Assembly (NCBI GenBank): GCA_016584305.1
Contig: JACEEZ010014045.1
Span: 22,501 to 86,500 of the forward strand
Source of the DNA: Chionoecetes opilio
Taxonomy: Eukaryota; Arthropoda; Malacostraca; Decapoda; Majidae
Reading direction: 5' to 3'
Length of the DNA: 64,000 nucleotides
The translations under genes and the position numbers were made by a program. Positions 31,201 to 41,879 of this stretch are shown here, in pieces. The stretch's first letter is position 1. Each line of letters begins with the position of its first letter. The notes below the pieces were generated by a model. That model did no database searches and was not told where the DNA came from. It saw only the letters and a list, made by a program, of their open reading frames with translations.

Positions 31201-32227
31201 TGCTAGAATTCATGTGTGCTGGGTGTTGCTAGAATTCATGTGTGCTGGGTGTTGCTAGAATTCATGTGTGCTGGGTGTTGCTAGAATCATGTGTGCTGGG
31301 TGTTGCTAGAATTCATTGTGCTGGTGGCTAGATCTGTGCTGGGTGTGCTAGAATTCATGTGTGCTGGGTGTTGCTAGAATTCATGTGTGCTGGGTGTTGC
31401 TAGAATTCATGTGTGCTGGGTGTGCTAGAATTCATGTGTGCTGGGTGTTGCTAGAATTTCATGTGTGCTGGGTGTTTGCTAGAATTCATGTGTGCTGGGT
31501 GTGTGCTAGAATTCATGTGTGCTGGGTGTGCTAGAATTCATGTGTGCTGGGTGTTGCTAGAATTCATGTGTGCTGGGTGATGCTAGAAGTCATGTGTGCT
31601 GGGTGTTGCTAGAATTCATGTGTGCTGGGTGTTGCTAGAATTCATGTGTGCTGGGTGATGCTAGAATCATGTGTGCTGGGTGTGCTAGAATTCATGTGTG
31701 CTGGGTGTTGCTAGAATCATGTGTGCTGGGTGTTGCTAGAATTCATGTGTGCTGGGTGTTGCTAGAAGTCATGTGTGCTGGGTGATGCTAGAAGTCATGT
31801 GTGCTGGGTGTTGCTAGAATTCATGTGTGCTGGGTGTTGCTAGAATTCATGTGTGCTGGGTGTTGCTAGAATTCATGTGTGCTGGGTGATGCTAGAAGTC
31901 ATGTGTGCTGGGTGATGCTAGAAGTCATGTGTGCTGGGTGTTGCTAGAATTCATGTGTGCTGGGTGTTGCTAGAATTCATGTGTGCTGGGTGTTGCTAGA
32001 ATTCATGTGTGCTGGGTGATGCTAGAAGTCATGTGTGCTGGGTGTTGCTAGAATTCATGTGTGCTGGGTGTTGCTAGAAGTCATGTGTGCTGGGTGATGC
32101 TAGAATTCATGTGTGCTGGGTGTTGCTAGAATTCATGTGTGCTGGGTGATGCTAGAATTCATGTGTGCTGGGTGATGCTAGAAGTCATGTGTGCTGGGTG
32201 TTGCTAGAATTCATGTGTGCTGGGTGT
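28234..32227 (+). repeat. 26-bp satellite, about 150 copies
   Basis: About 4 kb of a 26-bp unit containing GAATTCATGTGTGCTGGGTG and GATGCTA. Two positions vary: AATTC or AAGTC, and GATG or GTTG. Most units are otherwise identical. Units with deletions cluster at about 30400-30500, 30920-31060 and 31305-31345. Confidence 0.98.
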
Positions 32228-33547
32228 GTGAGGGTGGTAACATGGGCGAGGTAGCTTGTTTGGGGCTGCAGTAAGCCTGGTATGGAGGTGGGAGGGAGGG
32301 AAGAGTAAGCTGCTGACTCCATAGTTTCGATTATAGGCAGAATCAAGGACTAGTCAGTGCGGAGTCAATAGGGAGCTTTAAAAGGAGGCTGGATAAATTC
32401 ATGGATGGGGATGAAAGGTGGATGTAGGTAGTGTTAAGTAACAGGAACTACCACGTGTAGGTCTCACGGCCTCTTGTAGCTTCCTTATTTTCTTATGTTC
32501 TTATGACTAAAGTTTGATTGTCATTGGCAGATGTGTGTGAAGGCTGCAAGGAGTGTTTCCCCGGCCATCGATGTTGCTGGGGGTTTAAATATTTTCTGAT
32601 CTGCTGACATCACGCCGCCGCCCTGGCCGTGTGTGTGTGTGTGTGTGGCGAGGACGTGTGCGGTGAGTGAACTGTTTGTACATGGTTAGAAATTATGTCT
32701 TGAAGAGGGTCAACAACTCATCTTTAAAGGAAATCTACTAAGAACGTTCATATTGCTTTTCATTGATAACTAGTTTAGTAACTGCTTGCCTCTTTACTTA
32801 TACAAATGAGATGTGGATAGGATTATGTAACAGCAATTAATGGATTGACTTGGACAGCACAGTTCGTATATAATGAAAAACTAAAATAATTATATGTGTG
32901 GTTGAGCCTCGGGAAAGTGTTAAGTCCCATCTAGTTTACTCCACATCAGTAAGGTCGTGCAGAGAAAGGAGTCACCGAAAAGACTGTTAACTGTGCACTG
33001 CTCACACTGACCAGCCATTAACGTGGGCCTTCACCGTAGCGTGGGCAGCGCTTAGTGAAGCCTCGGAGAACATTTACGATGACTCTGGAGTTTACTTATA
33101 GTTTTGTAAAAGTCAAGCTCAAATCTAGATAGTTTGCATGTAAATGACCTTAATAATACTAATTAGATTCTTTGGTAATGTTTTGATTGGAGAGAAGTGA
33201 CTGTGGTGTGAGAGGAATGGATGGTGGAAGTCATGAAAGTGTGTAACAGGTTTGGCAGATCAAGTAGTAAAGGGTGAGGGGATGACAGGTGGCGTGGGTG
33301 ACGGGGCCAAGCGCAGCACTGAGGCGTTGGCTTGTACAGAAAGGATGGCAGAGTGAGATGTGACTAAGAGTGTGTGAGTGTGGTAGATGTGGTGGGGACT
33401 GGAGGACGACCAGTGAGATGGGAGGACAGAGTGTGAGTGTGGTAGATGTGGTGGGGACTGGAGGACGACCAGTGAGATGGGAGGACAGGGTGTGAGGGAA
33501 AGGAAGGAGAGAAGAATGAAAGGGTTAGAATGGACTTGGGGGTCAGG
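32228..33547. other. Mostly unassigned DNA with small repeats
   Basis: 32357-32512 is a LINE 3' tail (GGCTGGATAAATTCATGGAT to CTTATGTTCTTATG). (GT)n occurs at 32624-32647, followed by a good donor (GCG|GTGAGTG at about 32661). A 58-62 bp direct repeat (AGTGTGGTAGATGTGGTGGG) sits at about 33365-33490. No coding exon could be supported. Confidence 0.5.
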
Positions 33548-33664
33548 TGGTCAATGCGGAGTCTATAAAAGGAGTCTGGATAAATTCATGGATGGGGAAG
33601 AGAGGTGGATGTAGGTAGAGTTAAGTAACAGGAACTACCTCTTGTAGCTTCCTTATTTTCTTAT
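33548..33664 (+). mobile_element. LINE 3' tail fragment
   Basis: Encodes the end of the FKRSLDKFMDG family (GTCTGGATAAATTCATGGAT), then CTCTTGTAGCTTCCTTATTT. Shortened relative to the copy at 32357. Confidence 0.65.
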
Positions 33665-33827
33665 GCTAGAGAACGCAAGGCCAGGAAGGAAGGGAGAGGC
33701 GTCTGTCACAGGCATCCCCTCAGGAAAGTCATACAGGAAATTTTCAGTAGAATTGTGCTGTCCACATCCATCCATTCATTGCTTGTATATAATCCCATTT
33801 TTATTCTATTTAATTTACATTATAAGA

Positions 33828-34543
33828 GTGTTAAGTAACTATACATGTGTTCATTGTGACCCGGAGCCGGCAGACAAGAGGCGGGTTTGCCAGCCAAGGG
33901 TTTCGAGGCCGGGGTCACAATGAAGTGATGACAAAGGCATGAATGATGAATGTCATTGTAAGGAATGAAATAGATGGGTTGAAGAATGCACCGCCAACTT
34001 TGGGGGAAAGTGCTTGAGAGGCAAAGATTCAATGACTTCAATAGCCTGGTAGACTGTATATATACGGCTATACACTATACTAATTGAAAGCTCCCTATAG
34101 GACAAATCCTACATGGATCTTTGAACTACTGTCAATAACACTATAGTCACCAGTCACTATATATTACTAAATTTTAGCATCACTACAGACTTGTATGTGC
34201 CACTTAAAACATGTAGTGTGATGTACATAATATAAACTACTGTGCATGCCTCTTAAGTGGCACATAAAAGTCTGTAGTGATGCTAAAATTTGTAGTATAT
34301 GGCACCTGGCGACTAGTGTTATTGATGGTTGTATACTGTATATATAGTATGCCGGGCTATTGAAGTCAATGAATGTTTGCCTCTCAAGCACTTTACCCCA
34401 CAGTTGGCAGTGCATTTTTTCAACACCTATTTCATTCCTTACTGCCCTTGTCATCACTTAATTGTGAATATCGCCTAGAAACGCTAGGCTGACAAACCTA
34501 CTTTGCTGGCTTGAGGTGAGAATGAACACTTTACTTAATCATA
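33828..34543. mobile_element. Long palindrome with MITE B at its centre
   Basis: Left arm (33828-34060: GTGTTCATTGTGACCCGG to CTATTGAAGTCATTG-like sequence) and right arm (about 34329-34543) are diverged inverted repeats, including AAGTGATGACAAAGG against CCTTGTCATCACTT. A family-B element occupies the middle. Confidence 0.75.
34130..34328. mobile_element. Family-B MITE
   Basis: CTGTCAATAACACTATAG to CTAGTGTTATTGATGG, somewhat shortened at both GGCGAC blocks; internal TACATAATATAAACTACTGT. Confidence 0.85.
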
Positions 34544-34870
34544 TCTTACTGTAATGGCTATTGTAAAGAATGTAATGATGAACACGAGGCAGGCTGTGAT
34601 TCATAAACACCCAGGTAGGTCAAGAGAAATTGCTGTAATATTTTATATCAAATATTTATTATATAAACTTTCACAATTAAAAATACATGTCTTTTCTCAG
34701 GATACACTGTTTTGTTACGAAACTAGATTTAGAAAGATAAAGTTAAATCATATCAAATGGCTCTAAAATGTGAACACCAAACTGTAAAAAAAAAAAAAAA
34801 ATTAAAATTAAAACCCCAATAAATATTCAATGTGGAGAGTCTCTCGAACTCTTACATTTTCAATTGCTTA
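34544..34870. other. AT-rich spacer
   Basis: Includes an A-run at 34785-34800. No gene seen. Confidence 0.5.
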
Positions 34871-35080
34871 TCACTCAGCACAAACAGCCGATGCATAAGA
34901 CTGAGGGGAAGGTGGCCCCTCCACGCCACTCAGCACAAACAGCCGATGCATAAGACTGAGGGGAAGGTGGCCCCTCCACGCCAGGGAATGGAGGGAGCAC
35001 CAGGGTACAGGGGAGGGGTGGTGCTGGGTCCGGGGCCGCCAAGGGTTGCTGCCGCCGCCAACCTTCACCGGTCTGTTCAC
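34871..35080. other. GC-rich block with 54-bp tandem duplication, possible exon
   Basis: A 54-55 bp unit (CACTCAGCACAAACAGCCGA) is repeated exactly twice (34873-34981). It is followed by about 100 bp of GC-rich DNA open on the minus strand (PVKVGGGSNPWRPRTQHH) after TTATTTCAG. That acceptor-like sequence is the end of the adjacent MITE E. Exon status is unproven. Confidence 0.3.
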
Positions 35081-35082
35081 CT

Positions 35083-35274
35083 GAAATAACAAGAATAATG
35101 CCGTTAGTAAGTGTATTTGACTTGCCTAGATGACGCATAAACATGTTCTTAAGTTTGAAAAATTAGTTGTATTAAGCAGCATACCTGGCAAATTAGACAA
35201 ATTATATGATACAAGAATTTACATCATCTAGGCAGGTCAAATAAACTGACTGACAGCATTATTCTTGTTATTTC
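35083..35274. mobile_element. Palindromic MITE (family E), complete
   Basis: 192 bp from GAAATAACAAGAATAATGC to its complement; arms also share TTGACYTGCCTAGATGA. Contains an unoccupied TTAA (GTTCTTAAGTTTG, about 35149) that is filled in the next copy. Confidence 0.85.
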
Positions 35275-35278
35275 ACTG

Positions 35279-35471
35279 CCGTCAATAACACTATAGTCGC
35301 CAGGCGCCATATATTTTTAATGTTAGCATCACTACAGACTTTTATGTGCCACTGAAGACAGGTACATAATATAAACTATTGTGCATGCCTCTATAGTGTA
35401 GCACATATAAATCTGTAGTGATGCTGAAATTCATAATATATGGCACCTGGCGACATCAGTGTTATTGACGG
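35279..35471. mobile_element. Family-B MITE between two E copies
   Basis: CCGTCAATAACACTATAG to AGTGTTATTGACGG. The flanks are mirror images (TTATTTCACTG and CAGTGAAATAA) and not a direct target duplication. Confidence 0.85.
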
Positions 35472-35541
35472 CAGTGAAATAACAAGAATAATGCTGTCCC
35501 TCAGTTTATTTGACCTGCCTAGATGATGCATAAACTTGTCC

Positions 35542-37347
35542 TTAACCCCTTCACGCCCAGATCTTTCCTTTGCTATATGAAATGGTCTGTTGTTAGCCAT
35601 AGAACTACGAAAAAGTAACTAAATAAACCATATTATTTCTCAAAAACTGCTTCTGTGCCTGCACCTTGCCTGGTCAAACTTTTCCGTCTTTGTCTATCTA
35701 CTTCCACCTTTCCTTCTTGCTGGAAGTTTGCTCACATCCAACCTGTTCCTAAGAAGGGTGACCGTTCTAATCCTTCAAACTACCGTCCTATAGCTTTGAC
35801 TTCCTGCCTTTCTAAAGTTTTTGAATCTATACTTGATAAGAAGATTCTTAAGCATCTATCTGCTCACAATCTTCTATCTGATCGTCAGTACGGTTTCCGT
35901 AAAGGGCGATCTAATAGCTTTCCTAACTGAATCTTGGTCATCCTCCTTTAGGGGTTTCGGTGAAACTTTTGCTGTTGCCCTTGACATATCAAAAGCTTTT
36001 GATAAGAGTCTGGCACAAATCTTTAATTTCCAAACTACCCTCATTCGGTTTCTATCTTTCTATCCTCTCTGTACCTTCATCTTAAGTTTCCTTTCAAACC
36101 GTTCTATTGCAGCTACTGTAGACGGACATTGTTCTTATCCTAAATCTATCAATAGTGGTGTTCCCCAGGGTTCTGTCCTATCACTCACTCTCTTTCTATT
36201 ATTCATTAATGATCTTCTAAGTCTAACTCAAAGCCCTATCCACTCCTACGCTGATGATTCTACCCTGCATTTTTCAACGTCATTTATTAGACGTCCAACT
36301 CAACAGGAACCAAGTGATTCACGGAGAGATGCCACCGAGCGCCTAACTTCTGATCTTTCTATAATTTCAGATTGGGGCAAAGCAAACCTTCTTTTGTTCA
36401 ATGCCTCAAAAACCCAATTTCTTCACCTATCTACTCGACAAAACCTACCAGATAACTATCCCCTCTTCTTCAATGACACTCAACTGTCTCCTTCTTCTAC
36501 AATGAACATTCTAGGACTATCCTTTACTAAAAATCTGAACTGGAAATCTCACATCTCATCTCTTGATAAAACAGCTTCTAAGAAGTTAGGTGTGCTGTGG
36601 CATCTGCGTCCTTTCTTTTCTCCCTCCCAATTGCTTGCTCTCTACAGGGGCCTTATCCGCCCATGTATGGAGTATGTCTCACATCACATGTTTGGGGAGG
36701 ATCCACTCATACAGCTCTCCTAAACAGGGTTGAGTCAAAAGCTTTTCGTCTCATCAACTCCTCTACTCTGACTGACTGTCTTCAATCTTTAAATCACCGC
36801 CGCAATGTTGCTTCTCGTGCTCTCTTCTACCGTTATTTTCATGCTCACTGCTCTTCTGAACTTGCTAACTGCATGCCTCCCCCCTCCCGCGGCCTCGCTG
36901 CACAAGACTTTCTACTCATTCTCATCCCTCCCTATTCTGTCCATCTTTCTAATGCAAGAGTTAATCAGTATCTTTACTCTTTCATCCCTTTCACTGGTAA
37001 ACTCTGGAACTCTCTTCCTGTTTCTATTTTTCCACTTTCCTATGACTTAAATCTTTTCAAAAGAAGAGTAACAAGACACTTCCCGAACTAAATTGGCCTA
37101 CCCCTCTTTTTTATTTTATTCTCTTACTGTCTTCTTTATAGGGACTGGCAACTAAGCGGCCTTTGTGTTACCCATTTTTGTTGTGCCCTTGGCCAGTCCT
37201 TTGTGATGTAACAAAACAAAAAATATTAGCTAATGGACAAGGATATAAAACCGTACAATATCTATATAATAAGCAATATGTTCATTAAAATAGACGAATG
37301 GTGGTTATATTACAATGAAAATTACGTTCAGGGCCTCGAGGGGTTAA
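35542..37347 (-). mobile_element. TTAA MITE (family A) split by a LINE
   Basis: Left part 35542-35638 (TTAACCCCTTCACGCCCAG to AAATAAACCAT) and right part from about 37226 (AGCTAATGGACAAGG to CTCGAGGGGTTAA). Inverted orientation. TTAA bounds both ends. Confidence 0.85.
35641..37225 (+). pseudogene. Jockey-type LINE reverse transcriptase, 5'-truncated, frameshifted
   Basis: Reads as a LINE ORF2 C-terminal half. Blocks in order: KKGDRSNPSNYRPIALTSCL, SDRQYGFRKGRS, FAVALDISKAFDK (block A Asp), NSGVPQGSVLSLTLFLLFIN (block B), HSYADDSTLHFST (block C, YADD catalytic pair), ISDWGKANLLLFNASKTQFL, then LIRPCMEYVSH and the C-terminal HRRNVASRALFYRYFH and GKLWNSLPVSIFP. Disablements: a frameshift at about 35907, loss of the tryptophan block after AFDK (about 36005-36030), and a frameshift at about 36690. 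A 3' tail of about 130 bp ends in AACAAAACAAAAAA. GVPQGSV/YADD and the YRPI block match Jockey-clade LINEs. ATATTA at both junctions is the likely target duplication. Confidence 0.9.
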
Positions 37348-37631
37348 AAGTGTGTTTGGGAAATTAGTTGTATTAAGCAGCATACCTGGCACATTATATG
37401 ATGTAAGAATTTACGAATGGCAAGGGATAGTGAGGAGCAAAGATTTAGAATTGGGAGTGTAGATCAGTCATATCAATAAGAGGAATTATTATTAAAGTGT
37501 TTAAATAAATATATATACTGTAATATGCTGTGTTTATGTGTATAGAGAATGCATAGTGACAAGAGGCTGTGTGAGATTATTAGTGGTATATGGAGTGGCT
37601 GAAAGGTAGTTAGATGGTATTAAACTACCTA

Positions 37632-37857
37632 CCCTCAATAACACTATAGTCGCCACTGCACTAATGTCGCCAGGCGCCATATATTACAAATTTTAGCATC
37701 ACTTACAGACTTGTATGTGTCACGGAAGACAGGTACATAATATAAACTACTGTGCATGCCTCTTCAGTGGCACATACAAATCTGTAGTGATGCTGAAATT
37801 CATAATATATGGCGCCTAGCGACATTAGTGCAGTGGCGACTAGAGTGTTATCGACGG
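37632..37857. mobile_element. Family-B MITE
   Basis: CCCTCAATAACACTATAG to GAGTGTTATCGACGG, flanked by TA at 37630-37631 and 37858-37859. Confidence 0.88.
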
Positions 37858-38142
37858 TAGTGGTAGAGTTAAAAAAGTTAGTGTTTGCGGAGAAACTAAA
37901 AAATTAATGTGGACTAAAATAAGATTAGTATCTCAGAAAAATATGACTAAGCTCTATGTCAGGATTTTACAGATCCCATGGTGATGACAAAGACACCAGC
38001 AACATTACAATTATAAAGACAGGCAGATCATTAAAGAGGTGAATGAATCTAAATACCTTTGCTCTGTGCTATGCAAGTATGGGGGCAAAGAGATACAGGA
38101 GAGAAGAGGCTCTGGCAGCATTGGGCAGTGAACAACTAGGCA

Positions 38143-38348
38143 CTGCTTTTTAACGAGGCAAAAATGCTGCCCCCTTGCTGCTTACTGACTGATATTTGAT
38201 GCCAGGAGAAGGGAATACTACACTTGTTCTAAATTTCAGCTGTATTTGATCATAGTTAACCATATCAGGTTACAATAGGCATAATTTTAAGCATGAGACC
38301 TTAAGATAGAATGGAATTTTGGCCTCGATAAAAAAAAATAGTCTATAG
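38143..38348 (-). mobile_element. TA-MITE family D2
   Basis: CTTTTTAACGAGGCAAAAAT through ACTGACTGATATTTGATGCC to GCCTCGATAAAAAAAAATAG. The most complete D2 copy here. Confidence 0.65.
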
Positions 38349-38714
38349 AAACAATGGATAGAGATAGTTAGAAGTGCATCATTAACCGTCTAACCTCATA
38401 GGACATTTTGGGACAATCAGACGTTAAACAGTAAGAAGACAAAGAGTTTGGAAAGAGCACCCTAAAAGGAAGGACATTTTGGGATCCTTGGATTGCATTG
38501 AGAGACTAAAGACGACCGAGTAAGAAGTCAAGGCACTCAAGGATACTCATAACAGTTCCAGCAGTAACAGTAGCTATGCACACCAGACCTGGAGGCAATC
38601 AGTGCTACAGGTCTAAACTTCAAGCAGTGGAAATAATTTACATGACGGCTGGGTGTGGTGTGAGCAGAATGGGTAGTGACTGATCAAAATGTATGGAAGA
38701 TTGGTATGGCTGTT

Positions 38715-38930
38715 ATAACCCCTTGAGGCCCAGAACGTAATTTCCATTGTAATTTGGGTACCATTAGACGATTTTTAAGTGAATATAAGCAATATTTTAT
38801 AGATATGACCTGTTTAGTATCCTTGTCCACTAACTCATTTGGTATATTCAGTGACTTTTCGTAATTTTATGGCTCGACAACATACAATTTTTTATATAGC
38901 CAAGGAAAGATCTGGGCGTGAAGGGGTTAA
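38715..38930 (+). mobile_element. TTAA MITE (family A)
   Basis: ATAACCCCTTGAGGCCCAGA to CTGGGCGTGAAGGGGTTAA. Left TTAA has changed to ATAA. Confidence 0.9.
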
Positions 38931-39084
38931 TGGAGAAGAAATGCAGTGTGGCGATGGTGAAGTGTAGCACAGAGGGTCGGGACGCCTGGAAGAAATGGGT
39001 GCGTGAGCTGACATGTGAAGGATAATACAAGAGATTAATGACTGATTGGTGTGAGAAGACAATACCCTAGAGCAGTGTTATTCA

Positions 39085-39393
39085 TTAAGATCTGTTTTGC
39101 TGTATGGTTCTGAGACACGGGCTTTGACGAAGAAGTTGGAGGCTGTGTTGGTTGGGTGTGATGGGAGAATGTTGAGATATATGACTGGGACCACATGGAG
39201 AGACGAAGTGTCCAGTGAAGAGGTGGCAAGAACATGTGGATTGCAGGAGCTGAGAGTAAGGCAATGGAGGTGGTTTGGGCACGTGAAGAGGAGAGAAGGA
39301 GGGGATGTTGACAGAGCGATGCAATGCCTAAAGGATGAAAAAGCCTTAGGATGGTTAAACAGCCGAAATGATGAAATGATGAGGGGATTCTAG
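39085..39393 (+). pseudogene. LINE RT C-terminal fragment
   Basis: About 100 open codons: SVLLYGSETRALTKKLEAVL, GRMLRYMTGTTWRDEVSSEE and VRQWRWFGHVKRREGGDVDR. 'YGSETWALT' and 'RWFGHVxR' are the conserved tail of reverse transcriptases in animal LINEs. No catalytic motifs, 5' end lost, stops at TAG 39391. Confidence 0.75.
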
Positions 39394-39554
39394 CACTGAT
39401 CTGAGGCACCTCACAGGGGATCCAACGTGCCTCACTCACCCATGTTAACTTTTCAATTAGGTGACAATATACACTATAACTAAATACACTACTAAACTAT
39501 TACTTCTTCGTCTTTCTGTTCAACGTAATTCCCGCAAGATTTTCCCGTAATGTC

Positions 39555-39767
39555 TTAACCCCTTGAGGCCCAGGACGTAATTTCCATTGTAATTTGGGTA
39601 CCATTAGACAATTTTTAGTGAATATAAGCAATTTTTTTATAGCTATGACCTGTTTAGTATCCTTGTCCACTAACTAATTTGGTATATTCAGTTAGTTTTC
39701 GTTATTTTATGGCTAATAACAGACTCTTTTATTTAGCAAGGGAAAGATCTGGGTGTGACGGGGTTAA
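39555..39767 (+). mobile_element. TTAA MITE (family A), full length
   Basis: TTAACCCCTTGAGGCCCAGG to GGGTGTGACGGGGTTAA, both TTAA intact. Confidence 0.92.
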
Positions 39768-40141
39768 GAGATGAAACGTTCGATGATACGCTTGCTTATA
39801 ACTATTGTCGGTTCCAATTATTACTAACTATTCTATAACTAAACATTATGCTAAATGAAAGACAACTAACATCTAACCCCCCTAGAGTTCCCTCCTCCCT
39901 CCTGACACACCTGTAGAGATGCGCACACACCTGTCTGTCGCTGTGGAGGCCGTGTGCGCGTGCTGTGTGCACCCATGTGTGGCGTGTGCGCGTCTCCGTG
40001 AAGTCATTTGATGTTCAGCCAATTGTCTTGTGAAGCTGTTGAGAGAAAGTTAAGCATTAAAAGGTCAGTTAAGAAAGTTGAAAGTTAAGTAAGAGATAAA
40101 AAAAAATATATCATTAGTACATACATTATACACACACAAAT
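39768..40141. other. Spacer, no gene recognised
   Basis: A GC-richer stretch at 39900-40010 (CACACACCTGTCTGTCGCTG) has a 29-codon Cys-rich ORF but no splice support. Confidence 0.4.
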
Positions 40142-40349
40142 GTAACCCCTTGAGACCCAGAACGTAATTTCCATTGTAATTTGGGTACCATTAGACAATT
40201 TTTTGTGAATAAGCAATCTTTAATGGACATGACCTGTTTAGTATCCTTGTCCACTAACTAATTTCGTATATTCAGTGACTTTTTGAAATTTTATGGCTCG
40301 ACAACATAATTTTTTATAGCCAAGGAAAGATCTGGGCGTGAAGGGTTAA
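40142..40349 (+). mobile_element. TTAA MITE (family A)
   Basis: GTAACCCCTTGAGACCCAGA to CTGGGCGTGAAGGGTTAA. Confidence 0.9.
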
Positions 40350-40719
40350 GGAAAGAAAAGGTAATTTGGTTTCAAAAGTTGGAGCTTTGAGAGCTTGACT
40401 TCCTCCTGTCACCACACACACACACACCTGTGCCCCGCCGTGTAACAGTCTCACATAATGAAAATTTGGTTATGTTAATTGATTGATTGATTTAATGCTA
40501 AAAAGGGAAAATGTGCCAGACATCGGAGGTCATATGGCACTATGGCAAAGCATAGTGAAGGGTCAGGGGTCACAGAGAAAGAGTGAAGGGAAGGGGAAAG
40601 AAATGGAACGTTACAGCAGTAGGGTTAGATCAGAGGAAGGATGTGTATTTGTTGGGGGAAGGAGATCATAAATTGGGAAATGGGTCAGGGGGGGGGGGTA
40701 AGGAAAGTTTCTGCCAGGT

Positions 40720-41138
40720 TACGTTAAAATAGACCAAAATTTGTGTAACGTTAAAATAGACCAAAATTTGTGTAACGTTAAAATAGACCAAAATTTGTGT
40801 AACGTTAAAATAGACCAAAATTTGTGTAACGTTAAAATAAAAACCAAAATTTGTATAACGTTAAAATAAAAACCAAAATTTGTGTAACGTTAAAATAGAC
40901 CAAAATTTGTGTAATGTTAAAATAAAAGCCAAAATTTGTGTAACGTTAAAATAGACCAAAATTTGTGTAACGTTAAAATAGACCAAAATTTGTGAAACGT
41001 TAAAATAAAAGCCAAAATTTGTGTAACGTTAAAATAGACCAAAATTTGTGTAACGTTAAAATAAAAACCAAAATTTGTGTAACGTTAAAATAGACCAAAA
41101 TTTGTGTAACGTTAAAATAAAAACCAAAATTTGTGTTA
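40720..41138 (+). repeat. 27-bp satellite (AACGTTAAAATAGACC), copy 1
   Basis: About 15 units containing AACGTTAAAATAGACCAAAA and TTTGTGT, alternating with a 28-29 bp variant (ATAAAAACC). Same order of variants as at 45186. Confidence 0.95.
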
Positions 41139-41439
41139 CGCATAAAAGCTTCAATGTCACGCACAAAATAGTCTGAAAAAATTTCACAGAATAAATAAAA
41201 CAGATTTACAACCAACAAATATGATTATTTTGAATAAAGTCCCTAAAAGAACCAAGCAATAAAGGCGCTGGCTAGGCACACAGCAGGGTTGTCTACATTT
41301 ATACGGCCCAAACTCTTGCATGGGATTAAAACGCTGCACTTATTTTTTGTGATTTCAGCTAAACGATTGCATAATGTCTAGTAATCAAGGTGTTGCTGGG
41401 GCTCCTAAGCTTAAAAATTGTAAAAAATCTATAATATTA

Positions 41440-41800
41440 TAAGAAAATAAGGAAGCTACGAGAGGCTGGGAGACCTACACGTGGTAGTTCCTGTTACTTA
41501 ACACTACCTACATCCACCTTTCATCCCCATCCATAAAGCTGTCCAGCCTCCTTTTAAAACTCCCTATTGACTCCGCACTAACTACCTGACAACTGAGTCC
41601 ATTCTAATCATTCACTACCCTATTTGTGAACCAGTTTTTCCCTATTTCCTTTTTAAATCTACGCTTTTCCAGCTTGAATCGTTTACTTCTTGTTCTACCC
41701 TGCTTACTAGCCGTGAGAACTTTTCCTACATCGCCTATATTGTATCCCTTGAACCACTTAAAAACTTCTATCAGATCGCCCCTTACTCTACGCCTCTAGA
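41440..41800 (-). pseudogene. LINE 3' end fragment
   Basis: Minus-strand reading RGDLIEVFKWFKGYNIGDVG, then KRFKLEKRRFKKEIGKNWFT and FKRRLDSFMDGDERW: the C-terminus of the same LINE as at 21443, longer at its 5' side. Duplicated at 45899-46262. Confidence 0.78.
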
Positions 41801-41879
41801 GTGAGTGGGAATTTATTATAAATTTAACTATATGTCTAGTGACGATGACGCCCATAGTGGGGATGACTCCCCACCATAG

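Larger units (their letters stand above)
35476..37416 (+). mobile_element. MITE E, second copy, split by MITE A
   Basis: Left part 35476-35541 (GAAATAACAAGAATAATGC to AACTTGTCC); right part 37348-37416 (AAGTGTGTTTGGGAAATTAG to AAGAATTTAC). The 3' end is missing. Interrupted at TTAA. Confidence 0.8.
37915..39010 (+). pseudogene. Degraded LINE relic (RT C-terminal part), broken by two MITEs
   Basis: Translation fragments EVNESKYLCSVLCKYGGKE (about 38040-38105, matching the 'YLG.VL.KHGG' region after RT block E) and KLQAVEIIYMTAGCGVSRMG (about 38620-38675) belong to one LINE family and lie in the expected order. A D2 MITE (38143-38348) and an A MITE (38715-38930) interrupt it. Many stops and frameshifts; the catalytic core is absent. 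Related fragment at 52610-52860. Confidence 0.6.

Noticed and set aside
32530..32610. Translation CEGCKECFPGHRCC resembling a zinc finger or nuclear-receptor DNA-binding motif
   Set aside because: The frame stops after about 25 codons, the Cys spacing does not fit the receptor finger, and no flanking exon is visible.
34871..35080. Peptide-precursor exon on the minus strand (PVKVGGGSNPWRPRTQ)
   Set aside because: The only acceptor is provided by the end of MITE E, no dibasic cleavage pattern or signal peptide is present, and the 54-bp duplication breaks the frame; kept only as an unassigned GC-rich block.
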